Under the pieces are notes generated by a model. It had not been told where the DNA came from. It searched no databases and was given only the letters and a program-made list of their open reading frames with translations. Positions 11,394 through 23,317 of a stretch of DNA of 64,000 nt are shown in pieces (the stretch's first letter is position 1; each line of letters starts with the position of its first letter). The stretch lies in contig CAJNOP010000042.1 of assembly GCA_905250075.1 (NCBI GenBank), positions 332,982 through 396,981 on the forward strand, in the 5' to 3' direction. Position numbers and translations under genes: made by a program. Source of the stretch: Rotaria sp. Silwood1 (taxonomy: Eukaryota; Rotifera; Eurotatoria; Philodinida; Philodinidae).

Positions 11394-12472
11394 ATGCTAT
11401 TCATTATCATGCTGAAACATGCCATCATTACTATTTTTCTTCTTTTGGCTATCAGTCAAGCAAATCCATTAAGTCTTGATTCCACGAAACCGAAAATCGA
11501 CAGTGATGTTTCGAAAAGTTCTGAGAAATGTAAGTCAATGTATGCGAATCATCGAGACCGGAAGAGAGATCTCCGTTTGATCCGAGATTTTATTGAAAAA
11601 GAAAATACAGGTCTCTTTCTGACAGTAGAGTGTTTTTTGACTTATCGAAATTCAGTCCTCAGTCGACCTGTCTAACAACATCTCTATTTTAGCTGCAGCT
11701 GCAGCCGCAGCTGGCTCAGGAGGCGCTGCAGCATCAACGAGTGATGGATCCGGTTGCTTCGCTAGTGACTCAGTGGTTACACTCGCCGATGGAAACAAAA
11801 TATCCATTGAACATCTTAAATCTGGTCACGAACTGCTAACAACCGATGGATCCACAATTATGGTCACTCAACTGATGATGATGCTCGATCAAGATCGATC
11901 TTCACAGAGTAAGCCTCTTCAGTACTATTCTCAAACATGCGTCATGTTTTTTTCGATATTAGCTCTATTCTACACTATCGAGACGAGTTCTAAACACAAA
12001 ATTAGTCTGACTGGTCTACATTTGATTCTTCTTCTGGCCAATGATGGTACTCTGAAGTATATTCCGGCGAAAGAAATCAAAATAGGCGATGTTCTACGTG
12101 TATGGTTGAATGGTCAACTAATCTCCTCACCAGTGATTCAAGTGATACGGGAGATGAAGAGAGGATTCTTCGCTCCACTCACAAGAGCAGGTAAGGGAAT
12201 TGCGTCTTTACTACTGCTTTTATAATGTTTTCTATGCCCTTGTAGGTACAATTCTAGTGAATAATGTCGCTACCAGCTGTTATGCAAATGTGCATAGCCA
12301 TGATGCTGCCCACTTTGCCATGCATCCATTGCGATGGTATGAAAGTCTGGCTCGATGGATGTCGATCGACACACCTTTCGGTGATCAAAAAGTTGATGGG
12401 ATGCACATATTGCCTCGAATAATGTATGGACTGGCAAAGTCTCTCTGTCCATCAAAACTTCGCTCAGCTTAA
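11394..12472 (+). CDS. Secreted Hint (hog-like) autoprocessing domain protein, four exons
   Basis: Exons 11394-11610, 11693-11908, 11963-12190 and 12246-12472 join in consistent phase to 295 residues. An N-terminal signal peptide (LKHAIITIFLLLAISQA) is followed by a charged linker with RDRKRDLRLIRDF, an alanine/glycine run at about 73-85, and a Hint domain from residue 94. The Hint domain shows the catalytic cysteine in SGCFASDSVVTLADG, the T-x-x-H motif as SLTGLHLI (T161, H164), and the C-terminal APLTRAGTILVNNV..SCYA block typical of hedgehog-type Hint modules. In hedgehog proteins this module cleaves at its own cysteine and can transfer a lipid. No hedgehog signalling domain precedes it; the N-terminal partner is only about 70 residues. 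The first donor is GTCTCT, which is weak. The domain call is firm; the processed N-terminal product is unknown. Confidence 0.85.
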
Positions 12473-12588
12473 TCTGAGAAGTGATACTTTTTTAATCTAG
12501 CATTTCCTGCAACTTCAGCTAAAAATGATGTGTTTTCTCGAATTTCTTTTGTGTATACTTCTGTTGATCTTTTTTTTCTATATTCAAG

Positions 12589-12594
12589 AATAAA
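12589..12594 (+). promoter_or_regulatory. Polyadenylation signal of the Hint gene
   Basis: AATAAA lies 117 bases after the Hint stop codon. Confidence 0.55.
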
Positions 12595-13669
12595 AGCAAG
12601 TTAGTTCGAATAACTAATCGAGCATCACTAGGAAGTAAAGTATTTAGTATGAACCTTCAATTTTGATCGGAGCAGTTCTTTTACGATCTTTTTTTGTCGT
12701 GTTTTGAATGAGACTTGTGAAGAAGAATTTCACTGTTAATGATTATTTCGTCTTGTCAAGATAGTTGAAAATTAATGCACATAGTGCAAGCAGTACAGAT
12801 GTTTGACTTATTTATTCTTACGGTTCTTCTTTCTCACAACGATGTATTGTTGATTATTAATTCTTCAGTTATGCTTCACATAAAAACCACTGCAATTCTT
12901 TTCGAACATTCAAAAGTAATCAGTAGCCATAAATGGATCTCTGTCAAACATAGACATAATTTTGATTTAACATCTAGCAAAAAATGATCAGATACACGAG
13001 TTTCTGTTTGAACCGAACAAAAAATGATACGATAGAGAAGTATGCTAATAGTCATACATGCGATTCTCCAAGCAAAGAGTTAACGATCAACATTTGCGTT
13101 AATTAGATTACTGTAAATCAATTGTCATAGTTGACAGAAGAGCCAATGATGAATGTCGAAGAGTAAAGGTAAACAGTGCGAACAGGATGAAAAAAACAAC
13201 ACAAATCAACACCGTGAGGAAACAACACATTATTGTTAATGTGAGCAGAAATATGAAAAAGCGAAAACTAGACCTTTGTGGAAAAGATATTGATAAAAAA
13301 AAAGCAAACTGATTCAAATATTTCGAAGCAAAAAAAATCTGAAACGTGACCACAAGGGAATGTTTTGAATAAAAAAACAGCGAGTTTACGTTGGAAAATC
13401 GAATGTCTTTCATAGTCATAAGCGTTACTGTTTACTTAGTTGAAAGAACAAGACAAAATTTTGCTTTTTCTTCTCTACTATGACAGAAAGAGTTGAAGAT
13501 TAAAACAATCAGACGAAATCGTTCTTGTCAGTACTAGTGATCTGCATAGAAAAGACTACCGGAAAGAACAGAATTTATCTTAGAAATTTGAAAATTAACA
13601 TGTAAATTATTTTTATTTCATCTCATAGAATTGAACATACGAATTTTTAAATCAAATTTTATAGGTCCA
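12595..13669. other. Intergenic stretch
   Basis: No supported gene. A phenylalanine-rich minus-strand frame (13419-13108) is a translation of T-rich DNA and is rejected. At 13612-13618 the minus strand reads AATAAA, a plausible polyadenylation signal for the next gene. Confidence 0.4.
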
Positions 13670-13990
13670 TTAAGCTTTCATCATTGTTGAAGGATAAGGA
13701 GGTGGATTGAGTTTAGTAAATGATTTTGGTGGATATCGTGCGTTGTTTGGGTCCAACCGACAATTGGGAGCGACTATTGGACGAGTGTTTTGTGCCAATG
13801 ATGATCTGTGTTGACGCATGCAACGATATATCAAAACTATCAGCAGAATAATAATCAATATGCCAATGAGGCATCCAAAGACGATACCGACAATAGCTCC
13901 GACAGTGAGTGTGCTGTCGTTCGGAGATTTAGAATTGCAGGAAGTTACGCCATTAATCGAAGTTGAAGAATAGCACGATGTATTACCCAT
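13670..13990 (-). CDS. Small single-pass membrane protein with PPPY motif
   Basis: 106 residues from ATG at 13990. A short cysteine- and serine-rich N-terminus (C6, C18) is followed by one strong membrane helix (about residues 29-54, VGAIVGIVFGCLIGILIIIL onward). A basic cytoplasmic stretch (RCMRQHRSS) and a proline-rich tail with LNPPPYPS come next. PPxY motifs bind WW domains, for example of Nedd4-type ubiquitin ligases, so the protein could be an adaptor or membrane regulator; this is inference. The orientation is N-out, C-in by the positive-inside rule. Similar shisa/CYSTM-like layouts exist, but I cannot assign a family. An upstream exon with a signal peptide is possible and was not found. 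An AATAAA lies about 55 bases after the stop. Confidence 0.6.
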   Translation of the reverse strand: MGNTSCYSSTSINGVTSCNSKSPNDSTLTVGAIVGIVFGCLIGILIIILLIVLIYRCMRQHRSSLAQNTRPIVAPNCRLDPNNARYPPKSFTKLNPPPYPSTMMKA

Positions 13991-16026
13991 GTTTAACTTG
14001 TCATTGACAGAATTTAAGAACGTCTAAAAATCTTAAAAGAATACTCTATGACAGACTTCCAACGTAAATCTTTTTGTACTGTATTTTGCGCATTCACATT
14101 CTCTTGGCAATGTCCTCAATTGTGAAAAAGAACGAAGAAAAATTTATTTGGAAGAAATCAAACTTAACTGCTTCCTTCCTTTCTTCCGATAGATGTTTTG
14201 TTGCTGACAGCGGAGCATAGAAATGTGTGAGTGGAAATGTGCATGTGCGTATGAAATTCATCGAAAGAGCACCCATATTGACTAATATCACAAGATAATT
14301 TTCGCTACATACGTTGGTACACATTCGTTCAAACAAATCGCATCGTTATGAAAAATGTATATAATATTTTCTCAATTATAATTCAAGTCTTCATTTTTGT
14401 TTTGAATAACAAAAAGTATAAATATTTGTTTTTTCTGTTAAAATTTTTACAAAAAAATGCTATCGCATTTCAAATCTATGATGCTTAATCTTGGAAAGTT
14501 TTTGATTTGCATTCCACATATGCATTCGACAAGAATTGTTTTGGTGACTAATTGCTATAACATAGAATGTCAGAACACAAAAATATGATGAAAAATTCTC
14601 TTAATTCCAGTCGTTCTCAAAACTATGAAAAAAACTGAAAATAAATAAACTTTTATCAAACATTTTGAAATATTTAGTATAACTGGATCAAGTGTTCGTC
14701 ATTTCTTTTTCTTTTCTCTTTCATTTCGTTCATATCAAAAGTAATGAATGCCCTCATCAACGACATGATACAATAGATTAAAGCATTCAGTCTAAAAGAA
14801 AATTCGTACTGTCGAAAGCCTTAAAAATACGTTTCCGAAACGATCTTAGAAATCCTTTGTTTTTAACTTTTCGACAAGACGGATTTTGTTTCAGAGTATA
14901 CAACTATTACATAGTAGACAACTAAAAAGCGGAAACCTTGAATTATTGAAAATGAAGATATTTCCACGAAGAACATATTTTCTGTTATTGCTGGATTAAG
15001 CTTAATTTCAAGTATTTCAACAATTTAAAATCGATTGAAGTAAATCGTTTTATTTCGAGAAACGATAGAATGGCACACTAATGATCACGCTTTAAGAGTG
15101 CATGATAGTTTGTGTAGAAATCTGTTAAGATCATTCTAAGAGATCTTCTTATCCAAGTCAGTTGACATTTTGAGCGAAGCAACTCAGACGATTGAGATAA
15201 TGACATGCACATGCCATTCGAGTTTTGATTGAATGGTCTGCATATATTGATGGTGATGTAAAGTCAAAATATTTTCATCTAGGTAAGAAATTGAAATGAG
15301 AAACATCCTCCTTTGTAATTATCATATACTGAAATTGTAAAAACTATATAGTGACAATCTTATAAACAAATATATAAAATATTTATTTATGACGTAGATT
15401 AAGAAAGAGAAAGATGGGATATACGTGAATAAAAAATAAAGGAGAACATCATGAAATTGTTCTGCTATTTGAATTGAGAACTACTGAAATTAAATATTGA
15501 TTGTTTAAACTGAGTCGAAAAAAGATGAGCTTAGAAACATTTCAAACATGATGCCTTAGTTAAAATTGCATAACAATATGAAATGAAAATATTCAAAAAG
15601 AATAGAAAAATAAATACATAAATGTCGTATGAATCATATTTACTGTTATTTTATTCTTTAACAATAATCATTAAGTTTGAAATATCTTCTTGTAGAAAAT
15701 GTATATTTATATTAATCAAGGTATATCAAAAGTAATAAATCGACAATAGATATTCAACTATAAAGGAATAAAATTTATACAGCTGAATCATCTATTTAAA
15801 TCATTTAAGAGCTCTATGCATATTTCTTTTGAATAGCTATCAAATTATTTAAATAGCCATGATAGTGTTTAAATCGCGCTTGATTTTCAACACTTAGTTA
15901 CATGAATAAATTCAATAAACGAAAAGTCGTTACAAAACAATCAGCTACTCAAATCGTGTAATCACTGTTAATTATTTGAAAAAAGTATCTCTTTTAAAAA
16001 GCAACCAAAATGGCACACACATAATT
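13991..16026. other. AT-rich intergenic stretch between divergent genes
   Basis: No supported gene, RNA or repeat. The open frame 14336-14094 on the minus strand has no ATG-led gene-like character or splice support. Possible promoters of the two divergent neighbours lie here but cannot be placed. Confidence 0.35.
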
Positions 16027-19000
16027 ATGATCTTATCATATGCATTATTATTTTTAATGATTACACTCATACATAGTCTACTAAATGATTGTAAATTTCT
16101 CAATCCTGTCCGAGAAGCACTAGCTGAAATTGCACTAGTGAATTATTATGCGATTCCAGCTCCATTTAATTTTAGTGAAACAAATTTTTTTCAACCGCAA
16201 TGTTTTCACTGTCAAAGTCAAGGTCGTCAAATATGTGCAACCAATTATAAAGGTGCAGAAACGTACGGAATAGCCAGTGGAAGCATCGAGAGAGTAACTC
16301 TCGTCACTAATCTTCCATATATATTTGGAGTTGGAGAAAATGTAGGCAATACAAGTACTACTGTGATAACTGTGGCAACTCTTCGAGAACCAAACCTTAC
16401 GAGTGAGTTCACTAAAGTAGATGAGCTTTATTCTTTTAGCTATAAGAGATAATTTGTTGATGGTGCATAATTTATGTTTAATTTCTTGTGTTCGTTACAT
16501 GGGATTGTATTAATCCTTTGTTTATGTTAGATTTACTATTCAACTCTGTGCTAATTGTACAGAAAACACAACGATATTGTTTTAGATAACATTGTAAAAA
16601 CTTAAAGATGCACATCTTACATATTTCAACTAGATGTTCATTTTTGCATTGAACCTTATTATATGTTGGTTATATATAGGTTTCAACATATTTATATGGC
16701 AATGAAATGATGAAACTCAAATCTCCAAAAAAAATTCCATTGAACCATTACCGAACTTCATAATGTTTTCTGTGCAGCTTGTAAAGAATCAAAATACGAT
16801 TCTAATAAAGAAACAAAAAAACATCAACAATGTTCAACTAAGTTAATAAGAGAAAACCGAAAAATATTGAAAGAATGGTTTCTTTTGTAGCAGCCATTTT
16901 GAACTATTTCCATGGGCTACATTTTAATGTCATTTAAACAAAATCATATTATGTCGACAAATGTTCTGATATATGACTGAACAAACAGTTTCAACACGTG
17001 AGGCATTCATTTTTCCATCTAATCCATGTCTTATCTTTACTCGTATCAAAATAAGTGTCCTTGCCAACATTTCAATATTATGCGAAAACCTGTTGCGAAT
17101 GCTTCAATAATTCTAGTTCTTTTATATAAGCTAAGCCACTATCGTGAGAATAGTTCTGACAGGAAATGTTGGGCACAGACAGCTCTTCAACACTTGAACA
17201 TCTACAGATCTAGATTAGAATATTACTAAAAATAGTTTTGGTCAATAAACTCGTCAAATATCATAAAGCGACATATCAAAAATTAAAGTTCCAAATGTTG
17301 AAAATCTTGTAAACCCAAGATATGAAAGTTTTTTAGACTTGTAACGAATAAAATAGGATATAGCATCATCCCTAAAAAACTAGATCAAGTGTGAAAAGGA
17401 AATCTGTAATCAATGAGGATCTTGATTTTGTGATATTTGTTCCTTCAACCATTTTGGTCAACAATATGTGATGCAGTTAATTGGTTCAAAAGCTTGGAAG
17501 AGTCTAGACTGCTGAATATAACTAAATTATAGTCAGTTCGATCTATGATGCTTACTCATGTTACGCATTAGAAAATTCACGTTTCATAAAATATTCTGAG
17601 ATGCAAAAAATATTTTTCGAAAAACGTTTTTTTTTCTCTTTCTTACCGTGCCTATCATTATTAAATCCACAAAATGAATCATCAAAAAAAACGATGATAA
17701 ATTTATTTTTGCAACTCGCTATGTTAGAGAAACCCACTAACATTCACTAAATAAAATATGATTCCAATTCATAGTACTGAATTGAATACGAGATTTACGC
17801 ACTACCATATAGCTAAAAACTTTCTTCTTTTTTTTAGTTGCTTATCGCACCATGTTGAGATTCAAAGGTGTGGGAATAGGCAACCCATTGTTTACTACAA
17901 AACGAGTTACTCTTCGATTATGTGTCAAATGTCTACCAGGTGATACAAACGACCATTTTGTGACTATTCAAGGTGCACCTTTCGGTTTGACTGTTCGTTT
18001 GTCTGTCAATGTAGTGGAAAACGGTGTATCAACAGATTTGACTGGTCACAAGCAAGCACATATTAGTTGTGCAACACAAAAAGTAATTAATGTTAGTATA
18101 ATCAATAATGACATTAGTTTTGATATGCCCTGTTACCAATAGTTCCTGTCTCGGTAAGTATTGTGTAGAACTTTAATTCGAGTTTTTCCAATAATGGCTT
18201 TCTTGATCAGATTATTTTCTCTCTTCCACAGCATGTTATCGACAGATAAGGTAAAGATTGGTGATGATTTTTTTAACCTAAATACTAGAATTAGAATCGA
18301 CAGATGAACTGAAACATAAAATGAACCTGGAAATAGAGTTGTTTTTGGTTTTCAATTCTTGTCTATGATATTTCGGCTGTATCAGATTTTACCCCATTCT
18401 AATTAGACTACTCAGTGTTAGAAAAATGATTTGTTTAAAAATTTGCTCATGTTTACTAAAAAACTATAAAAGTTCGTTTTATTTTTGTAGTAGACTTCAA
18501 GGCAGTCATCTATGAAATTACAGTCTCGTAAGTTCATATTATTAACGTTTGAAAATAGGATATCAATAAAAAATCATAGAAAAACGGTTTTATTTCTCAA
18601 ATTCGCAATAAGATTTTCCGATGAAAAAATCGCTTTATTATAGCCGTCTGCATATACAAAATATGGCCTAAAAAGATTGCAGTTTCTTAGATAACTTCGT
18701 TGAAATCTGCCTCAAATATGAAGTAAATCTCCATAGTTTGAGGTGAAAATGTGCAACTTCTTTATCAAATCAATTTTCCGACACCAATAAGCTTTATTAG
18801 TAGTGAACAATTCGAGAAAAACAAGTATTCCTTCTAAATTCTCCTTTTACTGTTATGAAATATAATCTCCTCAACATATATATGGTTAAAAAGTGGTTCG
18901 TATATTTTTGCTCAATACAATTCATGCTATAATTTCTGAGATGCTTATAAAATGAAATATTTGAATACTGTAGCATGATGTATATGCAAAGAAGCATCTG

Positions 19001-20707
19001 GCTTTTATGGAATCATCTGTCGTATGAAATAAGATGAATATTTTTCGAATCATCAGCAAAGTAAATGAGAATTGAAAGAGATGAATTGCGAATTCAAGCA
19101 CAATCAATTCATCAATAGAAATTCGTAAATTGCATCGAATCTTGTTAATGAATAAAAATACTTATTAGATCACCTGATGGATTCCGAAAGAGATAAACAT
19201 TTTGTAGCAGTGTTGAGGGTGTTATTTGAAAATAATTCTTTGAAACTTTCACCATAACTGATATTCAGTAAATCGAAAATTTCCTATCAGTTCCAACTTA
19301 CTGCTTCCATTTACAGTGTTTTAAGTTTTGAGGATATTATTTATGTCTTATCAGATTTTTACTTCGTTTAGGACCCGAATTTTGTTTGACATATCAACCA
19401 GAATATGCTACAACGCTTGAAACTTGGTGCCCGTTGACAGTGGATAACTTCAATACAACAAAAAATGTTCACCTTATCGCATATCATCTGCTGCAGCTAA
19501 CTGTTCATTGCATATTGAACTCGAACGTGAATTATTGAATTATGATCCGATAATATTTAATGCGACTGACTGGTTTTTGGAACATCGTGGAGAAGTTATT
19601 ATTACTGTTCCCGAGGCGACACTTGGCAACCTCTTTCATGACCCTATTTGGCATCTAGTCTTACCAGAAGGAACACCTCGTCCAGCCAATCGGCAGATTT
19701 TTCTTTTACACAAATGTGCCAACATACGAATCAGGTATAAACTGCACCGATTGATATCAATCTCATTGATATTCTCTGGAATAAGATGTATTGATATGCA
19801 CGATAACGATAGAAGCGATCTTGAATTTAGACTGTTTTTTGTCAGTCGCGCAACTATTAGTCGAGTATCTAAGTCAGTGCATAGATCACACCTGATAGAC
19901 AGAAAATATTTGACACTATTTGTTCTGACATCGATGGTTCTCTTCTATCGCGTATTATTGTAAAAACAATGCAAATTTCTATGGTAAAAATGTTGACAAG
20001 ACGTTTAAATGTATATTTTCTGACAGCAATAGCTCAATAACGTAACAGAGAAAAGTGAATTTAGTCAAACAACGAGTGTATCATCCATTATTAGCTGAAG
20101 ACATTGAACGAAAAAAACGATTTCAAAATATTTTTATCCGTTCTTTCACTATTATATCGGTAATTTCTGTTTTATACGAGTATTATAATGAATATAGACC
20201 CATATAACCATTTTCTTGTCCTCAAAACTAACTGTTAGATGCATTTCAATGAGAATACTCTATAAACTTCGTATCAAAAGAATTTAGTATCCAGTAGACA
20301 CGCAGTACGGCTTTATCGTTTGACCAAAGTGATCCTCAAAATTAAAACACGCAATCTTTAAGATTGAAAAGAAGCGACTCTGATTGTACGATATACTTCA
20401 AGTTTCATTTAGATATCATTCGAACGACACAACTGGTCTCCAAGATACGCTCGTTTTTGTTGATATGAGCTCCAATAAAACGTTCACCATTCTTACAGAT
20501 TATAATTTGCAACTAGCACGCCATTCATGCAATGCCGATATTCTGACAAACGAGAAGAATTCAGAGACAATATTGACAACGATTTTATTCAATTCACAAT
20601 CAACAACAACATCTCCAAGAAGTACCACTGCTCCAATAACAAGTGACTTTAGATTACTGTGGATTCTACGTTTCATGATAGCACTTGTATTTCTCTCATT
20701 GAAATGA
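16027..20707 (+). CDS. Secreted, probably GPI-anchored surface protein of unknown family, four exons
   Basis: Exons 16027-16402 (donor GTGAGT), 17838-18153 (donor GTAAGT), 19372-19734 (donor GTATAA) and 20413-20707 join with matching phase to 449 residues, provided one base is removed near the T run 18118-18121 and one A is added to the A run 19460-19465. The start at 16027 gives a signal peptide (MILSYALLFLMITLIHSLLN). The middle is rich in N-glycosylation sites and paired cysteines (FHCQSQGRQIC, CVKCLPGD, FCLTYQPEY). The C-terminus has an S/T-rich stalk and ends in a hydrophobic run (LWILRFMIALVFLSLK) with nothing after it, as in a GPI-attachment signal. Introns are long (0.7-1.4 kb) by the standards of this window. 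The family is not recognised and no function is proposed. Without the two corrections the frame breaks. Confidence 0.6.
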
Positions 20708-20797
20708 TAGAGAGCTATAATCACAATTTTGTTGCATAAAACTATCATTCTGATTTTACTTGATGTTCATAAAATGGTCTAGTCTAGTAAATATCAA

Positions 20798-20865
20798 TGT
20801 GTGAGTATGGGTGTCATTGAAGAATTAACTCGCACTCACGGTCTAGTCCACATCCAACTACATCC
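20798..20865. repeat. Telomere-like foldback element, copy 4
   Basis: Left arm TGTGTGAGTATGGGTGTC; right arm CGCACTCACGG and CCACATCCAACTACATCC. The arms are more degenerate than in most copies. Confidence 0.6.
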
Positions 20866-21852
20866 TATGAAAAATGCTCGAAAATATCAATTGTTTCACT
20901 CAATGAATCAATTAATTAGCCCATAAATACTCATTTAATAACATTTAGTTATTTGATTTATTATTCAATTCATGTGTTGAATGAGTACTATAAAATTTAG
21001 TAACAATTACATGTGGTGATGAATTTCTTAAAAGATTATTATCCATAATGTCTCTGATGGAAAAACGACATTAATATTACAGCTTCTATTGGAATTGTGT
21101 CAATTGAGTTTTGACAATATTGTTCAATTTTCACCGAATTTTCGACAACATGCACAACTGTTGGAAGTGTAACGTGTCTTACAAACCTAGGTTCCCATTT
21201 TTGTTAGCTAACGCGAAGAAAAGAATTATTCAATAAGAACAAATGTCACACAACAAGCTAAGTTTATCTATAAGATCAATAGCAGCAAAGTGGTAAACAA
21301 AAAAAGCTTTCTATGTAAATGGACTAACAAAACAAGAACAATCAACAAAAAAAACCTAGAAAAAAAGAACAGATGAAAATAAAGAGAAAGAATAAAATCT
21401 ACTATATCGAACGATGATGTGTTTTTGTAAGTGAGAAGAGAAGAAGAAAAAGAAGATGCACGCATGCAAAAAAACGTAGATCTCTACCAACAATCTGACA
21501 ATTCGATGCCATATTCATTACAATGTAATTAATTCATCAGGTTCAACTGCTGTGTACCCTAGTCAAACTTCTTGATCTTCTTGAGCAAGAGAGTCATGTG
21601 CTACGAACAAAGTTTGAGATCTGCACAGATCAAATAAAACAAAAAAAGAGTTCAATGTGGAAATTTGGCAATACTGTCAAAAATTTGATAGAATTTCACA
21701 AAGTTTGGACAATCTACCGAAATTTCGACATTTCCCGGAATTGAGATGACGAAACCTTGCCTCACCATATTACACGATGTTGTCTTTTCTAAATGTAATC
21801 CACAGATAGAGCCAACGATGTCTAGACAAAACAAGAACCAATCAATATATCT

Positions 21853-22033
21853 GGGTGTGGGATGTATGTAGGCCTGATTATGAGTGTGGGTGCCTATGCA
21901 ATGAAGATCGTCAGCACCAGCCTCAACCTTACACGCCAACACATCTAAACTCACACCAAAGACACACACAACAACAACATTCACACTAACGTTCATTCTT
22001 ACGCCATATACTCACATTCGTACACCCACACTC
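21853..22033. repeat. Telomere-like foldback element, copy 5 (long, composite)
   Basis: The left arm starts GGGTGTGGGATGTATGTAGG and continues with GAGTGTGGGTGCC. The right arm is a long run of degenerate CA-rich hexamers (ACACGCCAACACATC, ACTCACACC, CATTCACAC, ACACCCACACTC). At about 180 bases it is the longest copy, with a right arm much longer than the left. The open frame 21996-21652 that crosses it is not a gene. Confidence 0.65.
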
Positions 22034-22449
22034 TACGTAGGTTCGCAGCCATCTACTATGAACAGCTTGGACAGCTACCATACCGGCACTCGAACATAAA
22101 GCCTGAATTTGAATTCGTTGCATAGCTACAATGAAAAAAATTTGCAAATTAATAAACGGAAAAAACGCGTTTTTGATAGATATCAGACGAAAAATGGGTT
22201 CATGAGTTTACAACGGGACAGCAAACCCTTTTTTCCATATATGACGAAGATAATAAACGTTTTTTTTTATTTATGATTTGAAGAATGGATTTATCAGAGA
22301 TTTCAAAAATGAAGAAAAGGGGTTTATGTCCTATTGCAAACTCATAAACCTGTATTTTTTCCAGTGTGGTCAAATGTCTTTCTTCCTTTAACAGTATGCC
22401 ACGTCTATTACATAAATTTCTTCTTTTTATTATAAAGTTATATAGTCTT

Positions 22450-22527
22450 GGGTGTGAGTGTAAGTGTGAATCTTCTCGTCACACCCAAACCGACACTGAC
22501 ACCCCACACACCCACAACCACACCCTT
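22450..22527. repeat. Telomere-like foldback element, copy 6
   Basis: Left arm GGGTGTGAGTGTAAGTGTG; loop of about 10 bases; right arm CACACCCAAACC, then CACCCCACACACCCACAACC and CACCC. Confidence 0.75.
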
Positions 22528-22798
22528 AGGATACGACAGATAATCTTACGTTTTCTTCTTTTCTCGCCTTTCCTACGTTCATAGTACATTTAATATCGTT
22601 CTATTTTTCTTGATATAGTGGTGATATTTTTTCTCTCGTGTTTTCTTCTTATTTCATTCATAGATATAACCATGATTTTTCGAAAAAAAGAGAGATTAGG
22701 TAGCGAACACTGTAACTACAGTACATTTCAGACAGTTATATCACGTGGATAATAAAGTTTCATAAGATAATGTGCCAAACAAAAGAAAAGAGAAAACT

Positions 22799-22870
22799 GG
22801 AGTAGTTGGGTACCGATCCTAATACCTCTCGCATACTAAGCGTGCGCTCTACCATCTGAGCTACATCCCC
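22799..22870 (-). tRNA. Degenerate tRNA-Ala-like gene with anticodon AGT (probable tRNA pseudogene)
   Basis: Read on the minus strand from 22870, 72 bases fold as a tRNA: acceptor GGGGATG, D arm GCTC..GAGC, anticodon arm CACGC TTAGTAT GCGAG, T arm TTAGG ATCGGTA CCCAA, acceptor 3' half CTACTCC, discriminator A, then a TTTT terminator (22796-22793). The body is that of tRNA-Ala, including the G3:T70 wobble pair that marks alanine tRNAs, but the anticodon reads AGT instead of AGC, so it would pair with threonine codons. Mismatches A5/A68, T6/T67, A28/A42 and A51/C63 suggest it no longer folds well. The A box is intact and the B box (GGATCGGTACC) is altered. It is most likely a pseudogene. Confidence 0.7.
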
Positions 22871-23233
22871 TTGCTGAGAATCTGCGGTTCACTCCGGCTC
22901 ATAAATCTCGACATATGAGTGCACTCATTAATGATCGTCTTGTGATCAGAGGCGAAAATCGAAAGAATACATATACGTCACGAAAAGGATCATGTTGAAA
23001 CGATGATGGTCATTTAAAATATGCCATAAAGTAAGCATACCATTACATTAATAGAAAACAAATATTCATAGAACAAGTTTTTCACTAATTCACTTAAAGA
23101 GTTTGGATAAAGGGAGAATCCACCTTATACTACACATCTAAATCCTATCTTTAATTTCATGTGGATTATTTGGTTGCATATATATTCTTGCGAAAAATTG
23201 TTGATGCCATTTACATGTTCGTCTATGTCCTTA

Positions 23234-23317
23234 GGGTGGGTGTGCACGTATGGGCATGAGTGTGAGTTTGAATGTAAGTTGAGAGAATATTCACACCCCA
23301 CACTCACACCCACACCC
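23234..23317. repeat. Telomere-like foldback element, copy 7
   Basis: The left arm begins GGGTGGGTGTGCACGTATGG, followed by GAGTGTGAGTTTGAATG. The right arm is TCACACCCCACACTCACACC followed by CACACCC. This is one of the clearest copies, with near-perfect CCCACA steps in the right arm. Confidence 0.8.

Noticed and set aside
13108-13419. 103-codon minus-strand frame with long hydrophobic stretch
   Set aside because: Phenylalanine/leucine-rich translation of T-rich DNA; no conserved motif.
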